Positions 13,508 through 19,880 of a stretch of DNA of 38,572 nucleotides are shown one piece after another. The stretch is from a virus: the IMG/VR virus record IMGVR_UViG_3300024280_000008, positions 1-38,572 of that record; one strand, 5' to 3'. The position numbers and the translations under genes were made by a program. Positions within the stretch are counted from its first letter, which is position 1. Each line of letters begins with the position of its first letter. The notes beneath the pieces are model-generated. The model did no database searches. It was not told the DNA's origin and was given only the letters and a program-made list of their open reading frames with translations.

Positions 13508-13705
13508 CTATTTAGGCTTATAAATCCCCCTCCTTTGCTTGTCTATAGCTCCTTTCTCTATTAATGCAATCAAGTGAAATGCACAGGCTTGTCTAGTGAA
13601 TCCAAAGTGTTCAATGACATCTTTTATTGACGCATACACTTTATGTTCTTTGACGTAGGCTTTGAGGAATAGGTAGACTTCTTTTTGTCTCGGCGTTAGT
13701 TTCAT
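13508..13705 (-). CDS. LexA-type winged-helix DNA-binding protein
   Basis: 65 aa and only the DNA-binding domain: LTPRQKEVYLFLKAYVKEH, 'SIKDVIEHFGFTRQACAFHLIALIEKGAI' as the recognition helix and wing, as in the LexA N-terminal domain. The peptidase domain is absent, so it cannot self-cleave. Likely a small transcriptional regulator of the early genes or a LexA competitor (inference). Confidence 0.75.
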   Translation of the reverse strand: MKLTPRQKEVYLFLKAYVKEHKVYASIKDVIEHFGFTRQACAFHLIALIEKGAIDKQRRGIYKPK

Positions 13706-13706
13706 A

Positions 13707-13940
13707 TTACTTTGTTTTCTTAGTCCATCTGTACTTTTTTCCTAAATCTCCAGTATGGTGTGATGTTTCGACTAGCATAAAGCACTGGGTATAGTTACCA
13801 TCCCCATCAAGAAAGTACATTTCTATTTCGTCTTGTTTGTATTCTGGGTTATATCTCACGTCTACAACTATTTGAATAACCTTATCTATTTCTTGTTTTA
13901 GGGCGGTTTCTATGTTCCCACCAGTAACTGTTTCTTTCAT
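13707..13940 (-). CDS. Hypothetical protein, 77 aa
   Basis: ATGA overlap upstream and a 1-bp gap downstream. 'VIQIVVDVRYNPEYKQDEIEMYFLDGDGNYTQCFML' is beta-rich; the C-terminus is basic (KKYRWTKKTK). No family recognised. Confidence 0.65.
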   Translation of the reverse strand: MKETVTGGNIETALKQEIDKVIQIVVDVRYNPEYKQDEIEMYFLDGDGNYTQCFMLVETSHHTGDLGKKYRWTKKTK

Positions 13941-14323
13941 ATCGTAGGCTCTTCAAAATTATTTGGGTAGTCTATGTTGCTTGATAATTTCATCGCATCT
14001 AGTAGTAACTTACCTTTCTCCTCATCGTTCGGGAATGGTGGTAGTTCCATTTCAAAGTTTTCTGCAAAGAAGCGGACAAAATGGTCGTATAGTTTGTCTA
14101 TCTCCCCTGCTTTCTTAAGTTCCGTAGTGCTCTTAGTTCCATATAGCGCACGTTGTAGCGTCTTCCACATAGCTTTAATGAACTCTGGTGTCATGTCCAT
14201 TCGCATTACTTTTGACATAACTAACTTAGCGTCAACGCTGTTTTTGTTGCACTCGTCAGCGACCTGCTGAAACCATAAATGCATTGCTTTGTTTTGTGTG
14301 TCTGTGCGGAATTGCTTTTCCAT
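13937..14323 (-). CDS. Conserved phage protein beside recombination genes
   Basis: 128 aa. 'TQNKAMHLWFQQVADECN...TPEFIKAMWKTLQRALYGTKSTTELKKAGEIDKLYDHFVR' matches a pattern I know from many tailed phages near SSB and annealing genes. It is sometimes likened to NinB but its activity is not established. It follows the HNH nuclease by 1 bp. Probable role in recombination or DNA handling by context only. Confidence 0.7.
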   Translation of the reverse strand: MEKQFRTDTQNKAMHLWFQQVADECNKNSVDAKLVMSKVMRMDMTPEFIKAMWKTLQRALYGTKSTTELKKAGEIDKLYDHFVRFFAENFEMELPPFPNDEEKGKLLLDAMKLSSNIDYPNNFEEPTI

Positions 14324-14324
14324 G

Positions 14325-14762
14325 TTATTTTAAGTAGGTCTGCTTCCCCTCAGTTTCAAGATGGTGTTTTCTACAAAGCCACTGGACTCTTAACGGACTT
14401 CTGTAGTCAGTGTGGTGCGCCTCAACCCTTGCATCACCACAAACTTCGCAGGGGTTCTTCTGGAGTTTGCCGTCTCTAATTGAGTTGCTTATTTTTGCCC
14501 TAGCTTTATGTTTCCCTGGATTTCTAGTTCTTGAATTTTTTTGGTATTCAATTTTCTTAATCTTTCTTTCAGGTTTCTGCGCTCTAGCTTTTTCGTAGGC
14601 AATAATTTTTTCTTTAGATGCAGGGTCATAATACCTACGCCTTACGTCTTTCTGGGTACAAGATTTGCATTTATTCATTCTTCCGCCCCTTAGTTTATCG
14701 TGGACGTAGAATGATTCTAATTCCTTTTCTTTTTTGCACTTAAAACATTTTTTTGTTTCCAT
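14325..14762 (-). CDS. HNH endonuclease with N-terminal zinc ribbon
   Basis: 145 aa, with a leaderless ATG 6 nt after TTAAAAT. Zinc ribbon C6-x2-C9 with C32-x2-C35, a long basic middle, and an HNH-type end: C105-x2-C108, HH at 116-117, C130-x2-H133 (ARVEAHHTDYRSPLRVQWLC). Known members nick or cut DNA. It lies in the recombination operon but could also be a homing-type enzyme. Confidence 0.8.
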   Translation of the reverse strand: METKKCFKCKKEKELESFYVHDKLRGGRMNKCKSCTQKDVRRRYYDPASKEKIIAYEKARAQKPERKIKKIEYQKNSRTRNPGKHKARAKISNSIRDGKLQKNPCEVCGDARVEAHHTDYRSPLRVQWLCRKHHLETEGKQTYLK

Positions 14763-14768
14763 GTACCC

Positions 14769-14774
14769 ATTTTA
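14769..14774 (-). promoter_or_regulatory. Leaderless promoter of the HNH gene
   Basis: GTTAAAAT on the minus strand, 6 nt from the ATG at 14762. Confidence 0.55.
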
Positions 14775-14820
14775 ACACATTAAACTATACTAAGTATAAT
14801 TAAGGTTCTTATCAAGATTT

Positions 14821-15093
14821 TTAGAATGGGATTTCTACGTCGTCATCTGGTGGAGTAGCGGTATCTTCTTTCTTTGGTGGTGTCCAGTCGTTCAACTGGA
14901 AGTAAAGACTGCCTTTTTGAGACTTCTTCATGTCGATATTTACCCAACCATCAGGCTTAGCGTGCTTCTGTAAGAAAGCGATAAGTTCTGGTGCTTTGAT
15001 ACTGATATGTCCTTTAATAAATTCTGGTGCGCCCTCTTTTGGCTTCTTGAAAATCATTCCGTCTACAAATACTGCTTCTTTCTTTTGTTCCAT
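14821..15093 (-). CDS. ssb: Single-stranded DNA-binding protein
   Basis: 90 aa. Short beta-rich body (VFVDGMIFKKPKEGAPEFIKGHISIKA, WVNIDMKKSQKGSLYFQLNDW) followed by a Pro/acidic tail ending DDDVEIPF, which mimics the bacterial SSB C-terminal tip (DDDIPF) that recruits host repair and replication proteins. Next to ERF. Known role: coats ssDNA and presents it to the annealing protein. Confidence 0.75.
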   Translation of the reverse strand: MEQKKEAVFVDGMIFKKPKEGAPEFIKGHISIKAPELIAFLQKHAKPDGWVNIDMKKSQKGSLYFQLNDWTPPKKEDTATPPDDDVEIPF

Positions 15094-15106
15094 AAATTTA
15101 TGTTAG

Positions 15107-15514
15107 TTAGTTAAAATCAATCTCGTCTTCGTCTGGTAACGGCACGTTCTTCGCTACGGTCTTTGCACTTGCTAAATTACCGTCATCATCGTTGTCCTCT
15201 AAAGCTAGCATTGATATTAAAGCATAGCGTCGAGCGTAGGTAATCGCACCTCCGAGCTTTTGCATGTCGGTAGGGTTGATATATGGGACATATGAAACAA
15301 CTGAAGAGTCGTCTTCTGTGTCTTGTAGGATTGTCTCTAGGTAATCAACACATGGTCTTTGGATTACAACAATACCCAAATTGTTAAGTTCTGGTTTTAC
15401 CTTATCCAACACTTCATTAAGACTAGCGTAGTCATTCTTAAAGTGTGGGTTTCTTTTATCTTTCTTAATACTGATACCGAGCTTTTGGAACTCTAGTAGT
15501 TTTTTATAAATCAT
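15107..15514 (-). CDS. erf: ERF-family single-strand annealing protein
   Basis: 135 aa. The ERF core is clear: NPHFKNDYASLNEVLDKVKP near residue 22, 'GIVVIQRP', then 'GGAITYARRYALISMLALEDNDDDGN' at about 88-113. Short for the family (often about 200 aa). Anneals complementary ssDNA, probably for genome circularisation and recombination-dependent replication. Overlaps the 66-aa gene by 11 bp and precedes SSB. Confidence 0.9.
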   Translation of the reverse strand: MIYKKLLEFQKLGISIKKDKRNPHFKNDYASLNEVLDKVKPELNNLGIVVIQRPCVDYLETILQDTEDDSSVVSYVPYINPTDMQKLGGAITYARRYALISMLALEDNDDDGNLASAKTVAKNVPLPDEDEIDFN

Positions 15515-15704
15515 GTATTTCTAAGTTATGTCCTCGTCTTGTAATTCTATCTTGGCACTTCTTTAATTCTCTTAATGCGTTTTGTTGCCACTTGTCTAAA
15601 TGTTCTAGTATCTCAGGATTAAGATTACCAGTCATGTAAAGATGTTCGTAGTGTTTCATGTACACATCTTTGTCGAGTGGTGTTTCAGATGGGGAGGGCC
15701 ACAC
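15504..15704 (-). CDS. Hypothetical protein, 66 aa (GTG start)
   Basis: GTG at 15704, 1 bp after the previous stop, is the natural coupled start; Met16 (15659) is the alternative. Helical: MKHYEHLYMTGNLNPEILEHL, KWQQNALRELKKCQDRITRRG. Overlaps ERF by 11 bp. Unknown function. Confidence 0.6.
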   Translation of the reverse strand: MWPSPSETPLDKDVYMKHYEHLYMTGNLNPEILEHLDKWQQNALRELKKCQDRITRRGHNLEIHDL

Positions 15705-15705
15705 G

Positions 15706-15891
15706 TTAGATACCGAGAGAGGCGGTTAGTTCTTCTATTTCTGTTAATTTCTGTAGCAACTCACTTGCTATCTGTGCTTCTTCGTCTGTACGTGTTTCAC
15801 CATTACCGTCAATAAACTTCTTGTCGCTTCCGTTCCAACGCCCGTAGATTTGTTCCGCCTCCTTGTGCAGATACCCAAGTGTATAAATCAT
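15706..15891 (-). CDS. Hypothetical protein, 61 aa
   Basis: MIYTLGYLHKEAEQIYGRWN, then an acidic helical end (EEAQIASELLQKLTEIEEL). Follows the 35-aa gene by 1 bp. No family recognised. Confidence 0.65.
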   Translation of the reverse strand: MIYTLGYLHKEAEQIYGRWNGSDKKFIDGNGETRTDEEAQIASELLQKLTEIEELTASLGI

Positions 15892-15892
15892 A

Positions 15893-16000
15893 CTAATAAA
15901 CTAAATCTTCTTCTGATAAACCATTAAGTGCTAAATCAAATTCTTCTTGTTCGGTTTCTGCGTTAATGGTATTGATGTCCTCTGGTGTTGATGCGTACAT
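15893..16000 (-). CDS. 35-aa acidic miniprotein
   Basis: MYASTPEDINTINAETEQEE...LNGLSEEDLVY, fitted between two genes with gaps of 7 and 1 bp. Strongly acidic; function unknown. Confidence 0.5.
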   Translation of the reverse strand: MYASTPEDINTINAETEQEEFDLALNGLSEEDLVY

Positions 16001-16007
16001 AGTTAAA

Positions 16008-16454
16008 TTAAATTTCTTTTACCTTACCGTTTTTGTAGAAGATTCTAGCGTCTGGGTTAGTGGTGCCATACTCATCAGCTAAGTACTTCATGTAACTTTC
16101 TACCTTTGTAAAGATAACGTCGTATTTGTCTGGGTCTGGTTCATGTGTGTTCATAAATCTCCACGTAGTTTTTCCAAAGTCAGATTTGTATTTCTTCGCA
16201 ATCTTTTCAGCTTCTTCTTTTCCAAAAGTTCCGTACCTATAAGGTAAAACTATTTCGTGTGGTCTATTCCACCTATCTCCACAACAACCACAATCTTGAC
16301 CTGAACTACAACCGTCAAAGTAAACTCCTAAACTTTGTGCCTTTTCCATCGCTTCTTCTTCGTTGTTTGCTTCGATAACTACACGATGTGCTAGATGCTC
16401 GTCAGTAACCCAACTACCACCTGAATTATTTTGTGTAAATTCGTAGAAGTTCAT
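16008..16454 (-). CDS. Conserved phage protein with Cys cluster
   Basis: 148 aa. 'MNFYEFTQNNSGGSW...VVIEANNEEEAMEKAQSLGVYFDG' and the 'DCGCCGDRWNRPHE' cluster (four Cys around residue 49-57) are a pattern I recognise from many tailed phages, always of unknown function. The CxCC centre suggests metal binding. Second gene of the early operon. Confidence 0.75.
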   Translation of the reverse strand: MNFYEFTQNNSGGSWVTDEHLAHRVVIEANNEEEAMEKAQSLGVYFDGCSSGQDCGCCGDRWNRPHEIVLPYRYGTFGKEEAEKIAKKYKSDFGKTTWRFMNTHEPDPDKYDVIFTKVESYMKYLADEYGTTNPDARIFYKNGKVKEI

Positions 16455-16456
16455 AC

Positions 16457-16561
16457 CTAATCTCTAGGATTATCATACTGCTCATAAACTCTAGCTTCTT
16501 CTCGGTCTTGTCTTAATTGTTCTTCACGCTCGGTGCGTGCTTGGTCTTGTGTTGATTCCAT
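16457..16561 (-). CDS. 34-aa charged miniprotein
   Basis: First ORF of the early operon. MESTQDQARTEREEQLRQDR is a single charged helix. Stop 2 bp before the next start. Function unknown. Confidence 0.5.
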   Translation of the reverse strand: MESTQDQARTEREEQLRQDREEARVYEQYDNPRD

Positions 16562-16589
16562 ACTTAATTACTATCCTGTAATACTTGTC

Positions 16590-16595
16590 ATAGTA
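16590..16595 (-). promoter_or_regulatory. Main early promoter, leftward
   Basis: TGCTACTAT on the minus strand, 29 bp from a TTATCCACA site shared with the rightward promoter. Confidence 0.55.
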
Positions 16596-16624
16596 GCAAA
16601 GTCTGGGAGAATGTAAAGGTGTAG

Positions 16625-16642
16625 TTATCCACATGGTAAAAT
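16625..16642 (+). promoter_or_regulatory. Rightward early promoter with DnaA-box-like site
   Basis: TTATCCACA (16625-16633) is followed after 3 bp by TAAAAT (16637-16642), and ATG comes 6 nt later, so the mRNA is leaderless. The promoter at 36352-36367 shares this layout (TTATCAACATGGTAAAATA). Confidence 0.65.
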
Positions 16643-16648
16643 AAACAG

Positions 16649-16825
16649 ATGTACCGCTACTTCATACATGAAGAACCATGTCCCTGCGAGAAATGCCCAG
16701 ACATCACATACTTTGTCTTTGATAACGCTTTTGATGTTCCCTTACCCATCGGACAGTTTGATAGTAAAGAGAAAGCAATGGAATATTTAGACTTGCGGGT
16801 AAGTATAGATAAGGTGGGGGTGTAA
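16649..16825 (+). CDS. 58-aa protein with CPCEKC
   Basis: Leaderless ATG. MYRYFIHEEPCPCEKCPDI has a three-Cys cluster; the rest (DSKEKAMEYLDLRV) is an ordinary small alpha/beta fold. First rightward early gene. Unknown function. Confidence 0.6.
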   Translation: MYRYFIHEEPCPCEKCPDITYFVFDNAFDVPLPIGQFDSKEKAMEYLDLRVSIDKVGV

Positions 16826-16867
16826 TGATATCCACATACCAACGGCTTATACAAAATTTCTTCTTGA

Positions 16868-16873
16868 TACAAT
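16868..16873 (+). promoter_or_regulatory. Promoter for the 98-aa gene
   Basis: TTGATACAAT 6 nt before the ATG at 16880; GAGGA in between could also act as a weak SD. Confidence 0.5.
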
Positions 16874-16879
16874 AGAGGA

Positions 16880-17176
16880 ATGGAAGACGAACCGTCAGTA
16901 CAAATAAAAAAACCCAGCTTTGATTTTTCTCGTTTCAGTAAACCGACTACGAAAGCTACAAGCGAACGTGCTGAACTTATTGAACGATTCGTCACAAAAT
17001 TAAACAACTCTAGAATTGCTGGAAACTACAAACCACTACCGCCAGCATTTTACGCAACCAAAATGAAACTGATTCCTACAGATGAACTACACGCTTTCTA
17101 TAAAGAGTTAGATAATTCTAAAAACTTTTGTGCGTTGTGGTGGTATAAGTGTTGTCCAAAAAAGAAAAGTGGATAA
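16880..17176 (+). CDS. Hypothetical basic protein, 98 aa
   Basis: Pro/Ser/Lys-rich N-terminus (VQIKKPSFDFSRFSKPTTKA), then a helical domain 'ELIERFVTKLNNSRIAGNYKPLPPAFYATKM' and 'ELHAFYKELDNSKNFCALWWYKC'. Could be a DNA-binding or replication accessory protein, but I recognise no family. Confidence 0.7.
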   Translation: MEDEPSVQIKKPSFDFSRFSKPTTKATSERAELIERFVTKLNNSRIAGNYKPLPPAFYATKMKLIPTDELHAFYKELDNSKNFCALWWYKCCPKKKSG

Positions 17177-17205
17177 GCCGTTTGCACTTGCTTTTAATTA
17201 CATGG

Positions 17206-17211
17206 TATAAT
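17206..17211 (+). promoter_or_regulatory. Promoter of the interleaved-helix RNA
   Basis: TGGTATAAT, a consensus extended -10. Predicted start 17217-17219, the first base of helix 1. Confidence 0.7.
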
Positions 17212-17217
17212 AATTGA

Positions 17218-17346
17218 GTGCGTAATCAATCATTACAGTTGAATATTTTCACAGCAAGCCAAGTCATTGGGATTACGCACATTTTTCCGTTGGCTTGCGC
17301 TGATAGTATTCAAAACAAAACACTCGCTTAACTGTGGGTGTTTTCT
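17218..17346 (+). ncRNA. Structured RNA with two interleaved helices (switch or pseudoknot)
   Basis: Helix 1: 17218-17227 with 17271-17280, 10 perfect pairs, followed by ATTTTT. Helix 2: 17239-17262 with 17290-17313, about 18 pairs in three blocks (TTGAATA/TATTCAA, CAG/CTG, CAAGCCAA/TTGGCTTG). The strands alternate 1-2-1'-2', so they form a pseudoknot or exclude each other. Helix 1 plus T5 looks like a terminator that helix 2 would undo. A second terminator (17317-17344) follows. The RNA starts at helix 1 by promoter position. No ORF inside. Confidence 0.65.
17317..17346 (+). terminator. Terminator of the interleaved-helix RNA
   Basis: AAAACACTC/GGGTGTTTT stem (17317-17325, 17336-17344, one G-U), 10-nt loop, T-rich end. 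Confidence 0.7.
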
Positions 17347-17384
17347 TGTAGAAAGGGTAGAGTGCTACAGTACAAGTAAAACTC

Positions 17385-17510
17385 AGATGTAGCCGATAAG
17401 GGGGTTCTGTTCTCAATCGGGAAATGAATCACTTAAATAGACGAAGAACCCACAACGCGGTTCTCGCTCATATTAAAAGAAAGGTTTTCTCTTTTCTTAA
17501 CTACTGCTAA
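17385..17510 (+). promoter_or_regulatory. Leader with competing hairpins and a possible 28-aa leader ORF
   Basis: This is the rest of the 369-bp stretch (17177-17545) without a standard gene. GGGTTCT (17402-17408) and GGTTCT (17459-17464) both complement AGAACCC (17445-17451), and CCGAT/ATCGG (17393-17397, 17416-17420) encloses the first. An ORF at 17424-17510 (MNHLNRRRTHNAVLAHIKRK...) covers the alternatives, with three Arg codons in a row. This could be translation-coupled control of the gene at 17546, or plain 5' UTR. Confidence 0.35.
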
Positions 17511-17545
17511 CAACAGGATAGGGGATAACTGAAACTCATCAAAAA

Positions 17546-17812
17546 ATGCATCAACAATATTTAACAGAAAGTGACAAGAGAAGACTCAATAGAGAAGCTA
17601 TTGCTAAGTCAATAAAGAAAGACACTAAACATCTTCTACCTAGACGTAAAACAAGAAGAGGAAAACGAAAGAAGAAAATTAAAGACGCTAACTGGCAAAG
17701 AGAATTTGACGAAGCGATGAAGAAACAGAAAGAATTAAAGAAACTAATGGCGCAACAAAAACAACAGCGCGGTCAAATGTTTAGAGACTTTGAACGACTA
17801 ATTGGTGAGTAA
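17546..17812 (+). CDS. Highly basic hypothetical protein, 88 aa
   Basis: About a third of residues are Lys/Arg (HLLPRRKTRRGKRKKKIKD), with a C-terminal helix rich in Lys, Gln and Glu (FDEAMKKQKELKKLMAQQKQ). Probably binds nucleic acid. Preceded by a long structured leader. No family recognised. Confidence 0.65.
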   Translation: MHQQYLTESDKRRLNREAIAKSIKKDTKHLLPRRKTRRGKRKKKIKDANWQREFDEAMKKQKELKKLMAQQKQQRGQMFRDFERLIGE

Positions 17813-17862
17813 TCCACAAGCTACCCCTACCATAAACATACACAAGGAGTAAGATAGAGGAT

Positions 17863-18192
17863 ATGAGTTACGTAACAAACATAATTTTAAATCTAGGGAC
17901 TCTGGAAGAACATGAAGAAAGGATGAGGGAGGTAAACGCTTTCTTTGAAAAAGAAGGAAAAAGGGGGTTGGTATTGATGGACGAGGGAGATGCCCCCCGA
18001 TACTGGCAAGGTGGTAGTAAAGCGATGGAATGCTGGATTGCTATGGGAGGTTTTAACTACCTTGCATTAAATGATTTTCAAGAACATCTTAAATCACTCA
18101 AGTGGAGTTTTCCAGAAGATATGCAACTTATTTACAAAGAACAAGATGACGACACGTGGAGTATTTGGCAATTAGATTTAAGCAACAAGTAA
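17863..18192 (+). CDS. Conserved hypothetical protein, 109 aa
   Basis: 'MSYVTNIILNLGTLEEHEERMREVNAFF...GDAPRYWQGGSKAMECWIAMGGFNYLALNDFQEHL...WSFPEDMQLIYKEQDDDTWSIW' is a pattern seen in phage early regions, function not known. AAGGAG lies too far upstream (about 18 nt) to be the start's SD. Followed by NinG after 1 bp. Confidence 0.7.
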   Translation: MSYVTNIILNLGTLEEHEERMREVNAFFEKEGKRGLVLMDEGDAPRYWQGGSKAMECWIAMGGFNYLALNDFQEHLKSLKWSFPEDMQLIYKEQDDDTWSIWQLDLSNK

Positions 18193-18193
18193 G

Positions 18194-18736
18194 ATGAAGA
18201 GGTCAGGCTTCAAACAGAAATCTTTTAAAGAAGTAAAAGAAAAGCTACTTAAAAAGCAAGCCGTTAAGCGTGAGTACAATAAACTAGGAAAGTTAAAGTC
18301 TAGAACCCCCCTCAAGAGCCACACAAGCCCCAAGGTTAAGAGTAAACGTAAGACAAAGGAAAAGACACAGGCCAGTCTTAAAAAAGACCTAGATGCCATC
18401 TTTTCAATTTACATACGAACTATCTTTCCTAAAGTTTGTTACACCTGTAATAAGCCGTCAGACAGACTCCAGTGTGGTCACTTCATCTCCAGACAATACC
18501 TAGTTACAAGGTGGAGTGTTGACAACTGTCGACCTCAGTGTTGGGGTTGCAACGGCTACGGAAAAGGACAAACCTTAATCTTTGAGGAAAACTTAAAACG
18601 AGAATATGGGAACGATTTTGTTGAAGCAATGAAAGCGAGCAGACATCAGACGATGAAAGTAGATAGAGTTTGGTACCGCGAACAAATAGAAATGTATAAG
18701 AAGAAGTTATCAACAGCCCAACCATTACACTCTTAA
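18194..18736 (+). CDS. ninG: NinG/Rap-like recombination protein
   Basis: 180 aa. Basic N-terminus (residues 1-65), then the NinG signature: C82-x2-C85, C94-G-H96, 'FISRQYLVTRWSVDNCRPQCWGCN' with C112, C116 and C119, and 'FEENLKREYG'. Lambda NinG (Rap) is a DNA structure-specific endonuclease that stimulates recombination; the zinc-binding HNH-like core is intact here. It fits the ERF/SSB system on the other strand. Confidence 0.85.
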   Translation: MKRSGFKQKSFKEVKEKLLKKQAVKREYNKLGKLKSRTPLKSHTSPKVKSKRKTKEKTQASLKKDLDAIFSIYIRTIFPKVCYTCNKPSDRLQCGHFISRQYLVTRWSVDNCRPQCWGCNGYGKGQTLIFEENLKREYGNDFVEAMKASRHQTMKVDRVWYREQIEMYKKKLSTAQPLHS

Positions 18737-18747
18737 CAAATCCAAAC

Positions 18748-18753
18748 TATACT
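18748..18753 (+). promoter_or_regulatory. Leaderless promoter for the 54-aa gene
   Basis: TATACT with 7 nt to the ATG at 18761. Confidence 0.45.
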
Positions 18754-18760
18754 TACAGTA

Positions 18761-18925
18761 ATGAAAGATTTATTAGAGCGTTTGGACATACTCATGATGA
18801 TACTAAACAACATGCATGAGAATGAACAGATTAAGTCAAAACATTATCGGGAGTTGGTAGACCAAGTAGAAAGATTACGGGAGATGGTAAGTAATTTATA
18901 TGGAAATGAAACAAATATTAGCTAG
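18761..18925 (+). CDS. 54-aa coiled-coil miniprotein
   Basis: MKDLLERLDILMMILNNMHE...ELVDQVERLREMVSNL is a heptad-like helix. Overlaps the next gene by 26 bp. Unknown function. Confidence 0.5.
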   Translation: MKDLLERLDILMMILNNMHENEQIKSKHYRELVDQVERLREMVSNLYGNETNIS

Positions 18926-19325
18926 TCTGGCCTTAGTCATCGTGCCGTTGTATTTAGTGGCATGGATAGCCGTAAGTTATCTAGCTCCTTACGAGGACTA
19001 TGTTTACGAATCTAAACAAATCGTAGCTATTAACGACACAGCGGAAATACACGGTAGCTCGTTTTTATTTTCTGGTCGCATAGATGAAAAGCCAGCTTAC
19101 TGGTACTACGAAAAAGACGGAGGTTACATGCGTCTAAAATCTATAAGTGCAGACCAAGCTATTATTAGGTACACAACTGGAGAACCAAGAATAGACAGTT
19201 ATAGGAAAAGATTTACATCAAATTGGCTTAAATATGTCTTTATAGCTACTAGTTCCTACGCAAAAGTAATTAAAATACCACAAGGAAGTATCGTTGAGGA
19301 TTACACGCTAGATTTAGAAAAGTAA
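18900..19325 (+). CDS. Membrane-anchored phage protein, 141 aa
   Basis: N-terminal transmembrane helix (residues 5-29, LASLALVIVPLYLVAW), then 'IHGSSFLFSGRIDEKPAYWYYEKDGGYMRLKSISADQAIIRY', a motif known from a family of phage and bacterial membrane proteins of unknown role (some proposed in superinfection exclusion), and 'IPQGSIVEDYTLDL' at the end. Starts at 18900, although Met3 is possible. Confidence 0.7.
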   Translation: MEMKQILASLALVIVPLYLVAWIAVSYLAPYEDYVYESKQIVAINDTAEIHGSSFLFSGRIDEKPAYWYYEKDGGYMRLKSISADQAIIRYTTGEPRIDSYRKRFTSNWLKYVFIATSSYAKVIKIPQGSIVEDYTLDLEK

Positions 19326-19326
19326 T

Positions 19327-19674
19327 ATGAGCAACAAACACCAAGAGCGTAAAGACACACCAGTATTTAGCGGCGCATGTATGTACTTCCCTAACGCTAT
19401 CAAATACGTCTCACAAGTATCACTAGCAGGAAACCAACAACACCACCCCGACAAACACTTACACTGGGATAAAAGTAAATCAAAAGACGAACCAGATGCT
19501 TTACTCAGACATCTAATAGACGCTGGTATAGACGGCAAGAACTTAGATGATGATGGTATGCTACATTTGGGGAAAACAGCATGGAGAGCGTTAGCATATC
19601 TAGAAAGAGTGCTAACAGATTCCTACGAACCGCGTAAACAACCAGACTTCTATGGAGAAAACACAAGAACTTAA
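19327..19674 (+). CDS. dATP/dGTP diphosphohydrolase-like (MazZ/DUF5664 type)
   Basis: 115 aa. 'YFPNAIKYVSQVSLAGNQQHHPDKHLHWDKSKSKDEPDALLRHLIDAG...LHLGKTAWRALAYLERVL' carries the hallmarks I know for the DUF5664/MazZ-like group: N/H before an LhWD-SKS-D segment, RHL, and AWRAL. Family members hydrolyse dATP/dGTP, and in Z-genome phages help remove adenine nucleotides. No PurZ homologue is present here, so a general dNTP pool role is more likely. Confidence 0.6.
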   Translation: MSNKHQERKDTPVFSGACMYFPNAIKYVSQVSLAGNQQHHPDKHLHWDKSKSKDEPDALLRHLIDAGIDGKNLDDDGMLHLGKTAWRALAYLERVLTDSYEPRKQPDFYGENTRT

Positions 19675-19711
19675 TCGTGCCAAAATGTCACAATTAAAGT
19701 AAACAAATGTC

Positions 19712-19873
19712 ATGAAAGTAGTACATTGTAATGATTGCGGTCAAGACATTACTGAAAAGATACAAGTGTATGTCTCAGAAAAAAGATACGAAAGAAACAA
19801 GGTTTACTGCGAAGAATGTAACTATAGATTAGGTGGACAAGAGTTGCCTAAACGTAAAGAAAGCATGGTATAA
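19712..19873 (+). CDS. 53-aa zinc-ribbon protein
   Basis: MKVVHCNDCGQDITEKIQVY then VYCEECNYRL: C6-x2-C9 and C33-x2-C36 form a zinc ribbon. Its TAA lies within the TATAAT promoter of the packaging operon. Unknown function. Confidence 0.65.
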   Translation: MKVVHCNDCGQDITEKIQVYVSEKRYERNKVYCEECNYRLGGQELPKRKESMV

Positions 19874-19874
19874 T
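19869..19874 (+). promoter_or_regulatory. Late promoter of the packaging operon
   Basis: TGGTATAAT overlapping the previous stop; predicted start near 19881, followed by a structured leader. Confidence 0.7.
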
Positions 19875-19880
19875 AGCAAC

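Noticed and set aside
17218-17346. 6S RNA homologue
   Set aside because: 6S is one long hairpin with a central bulge; here the helices are interleaved.
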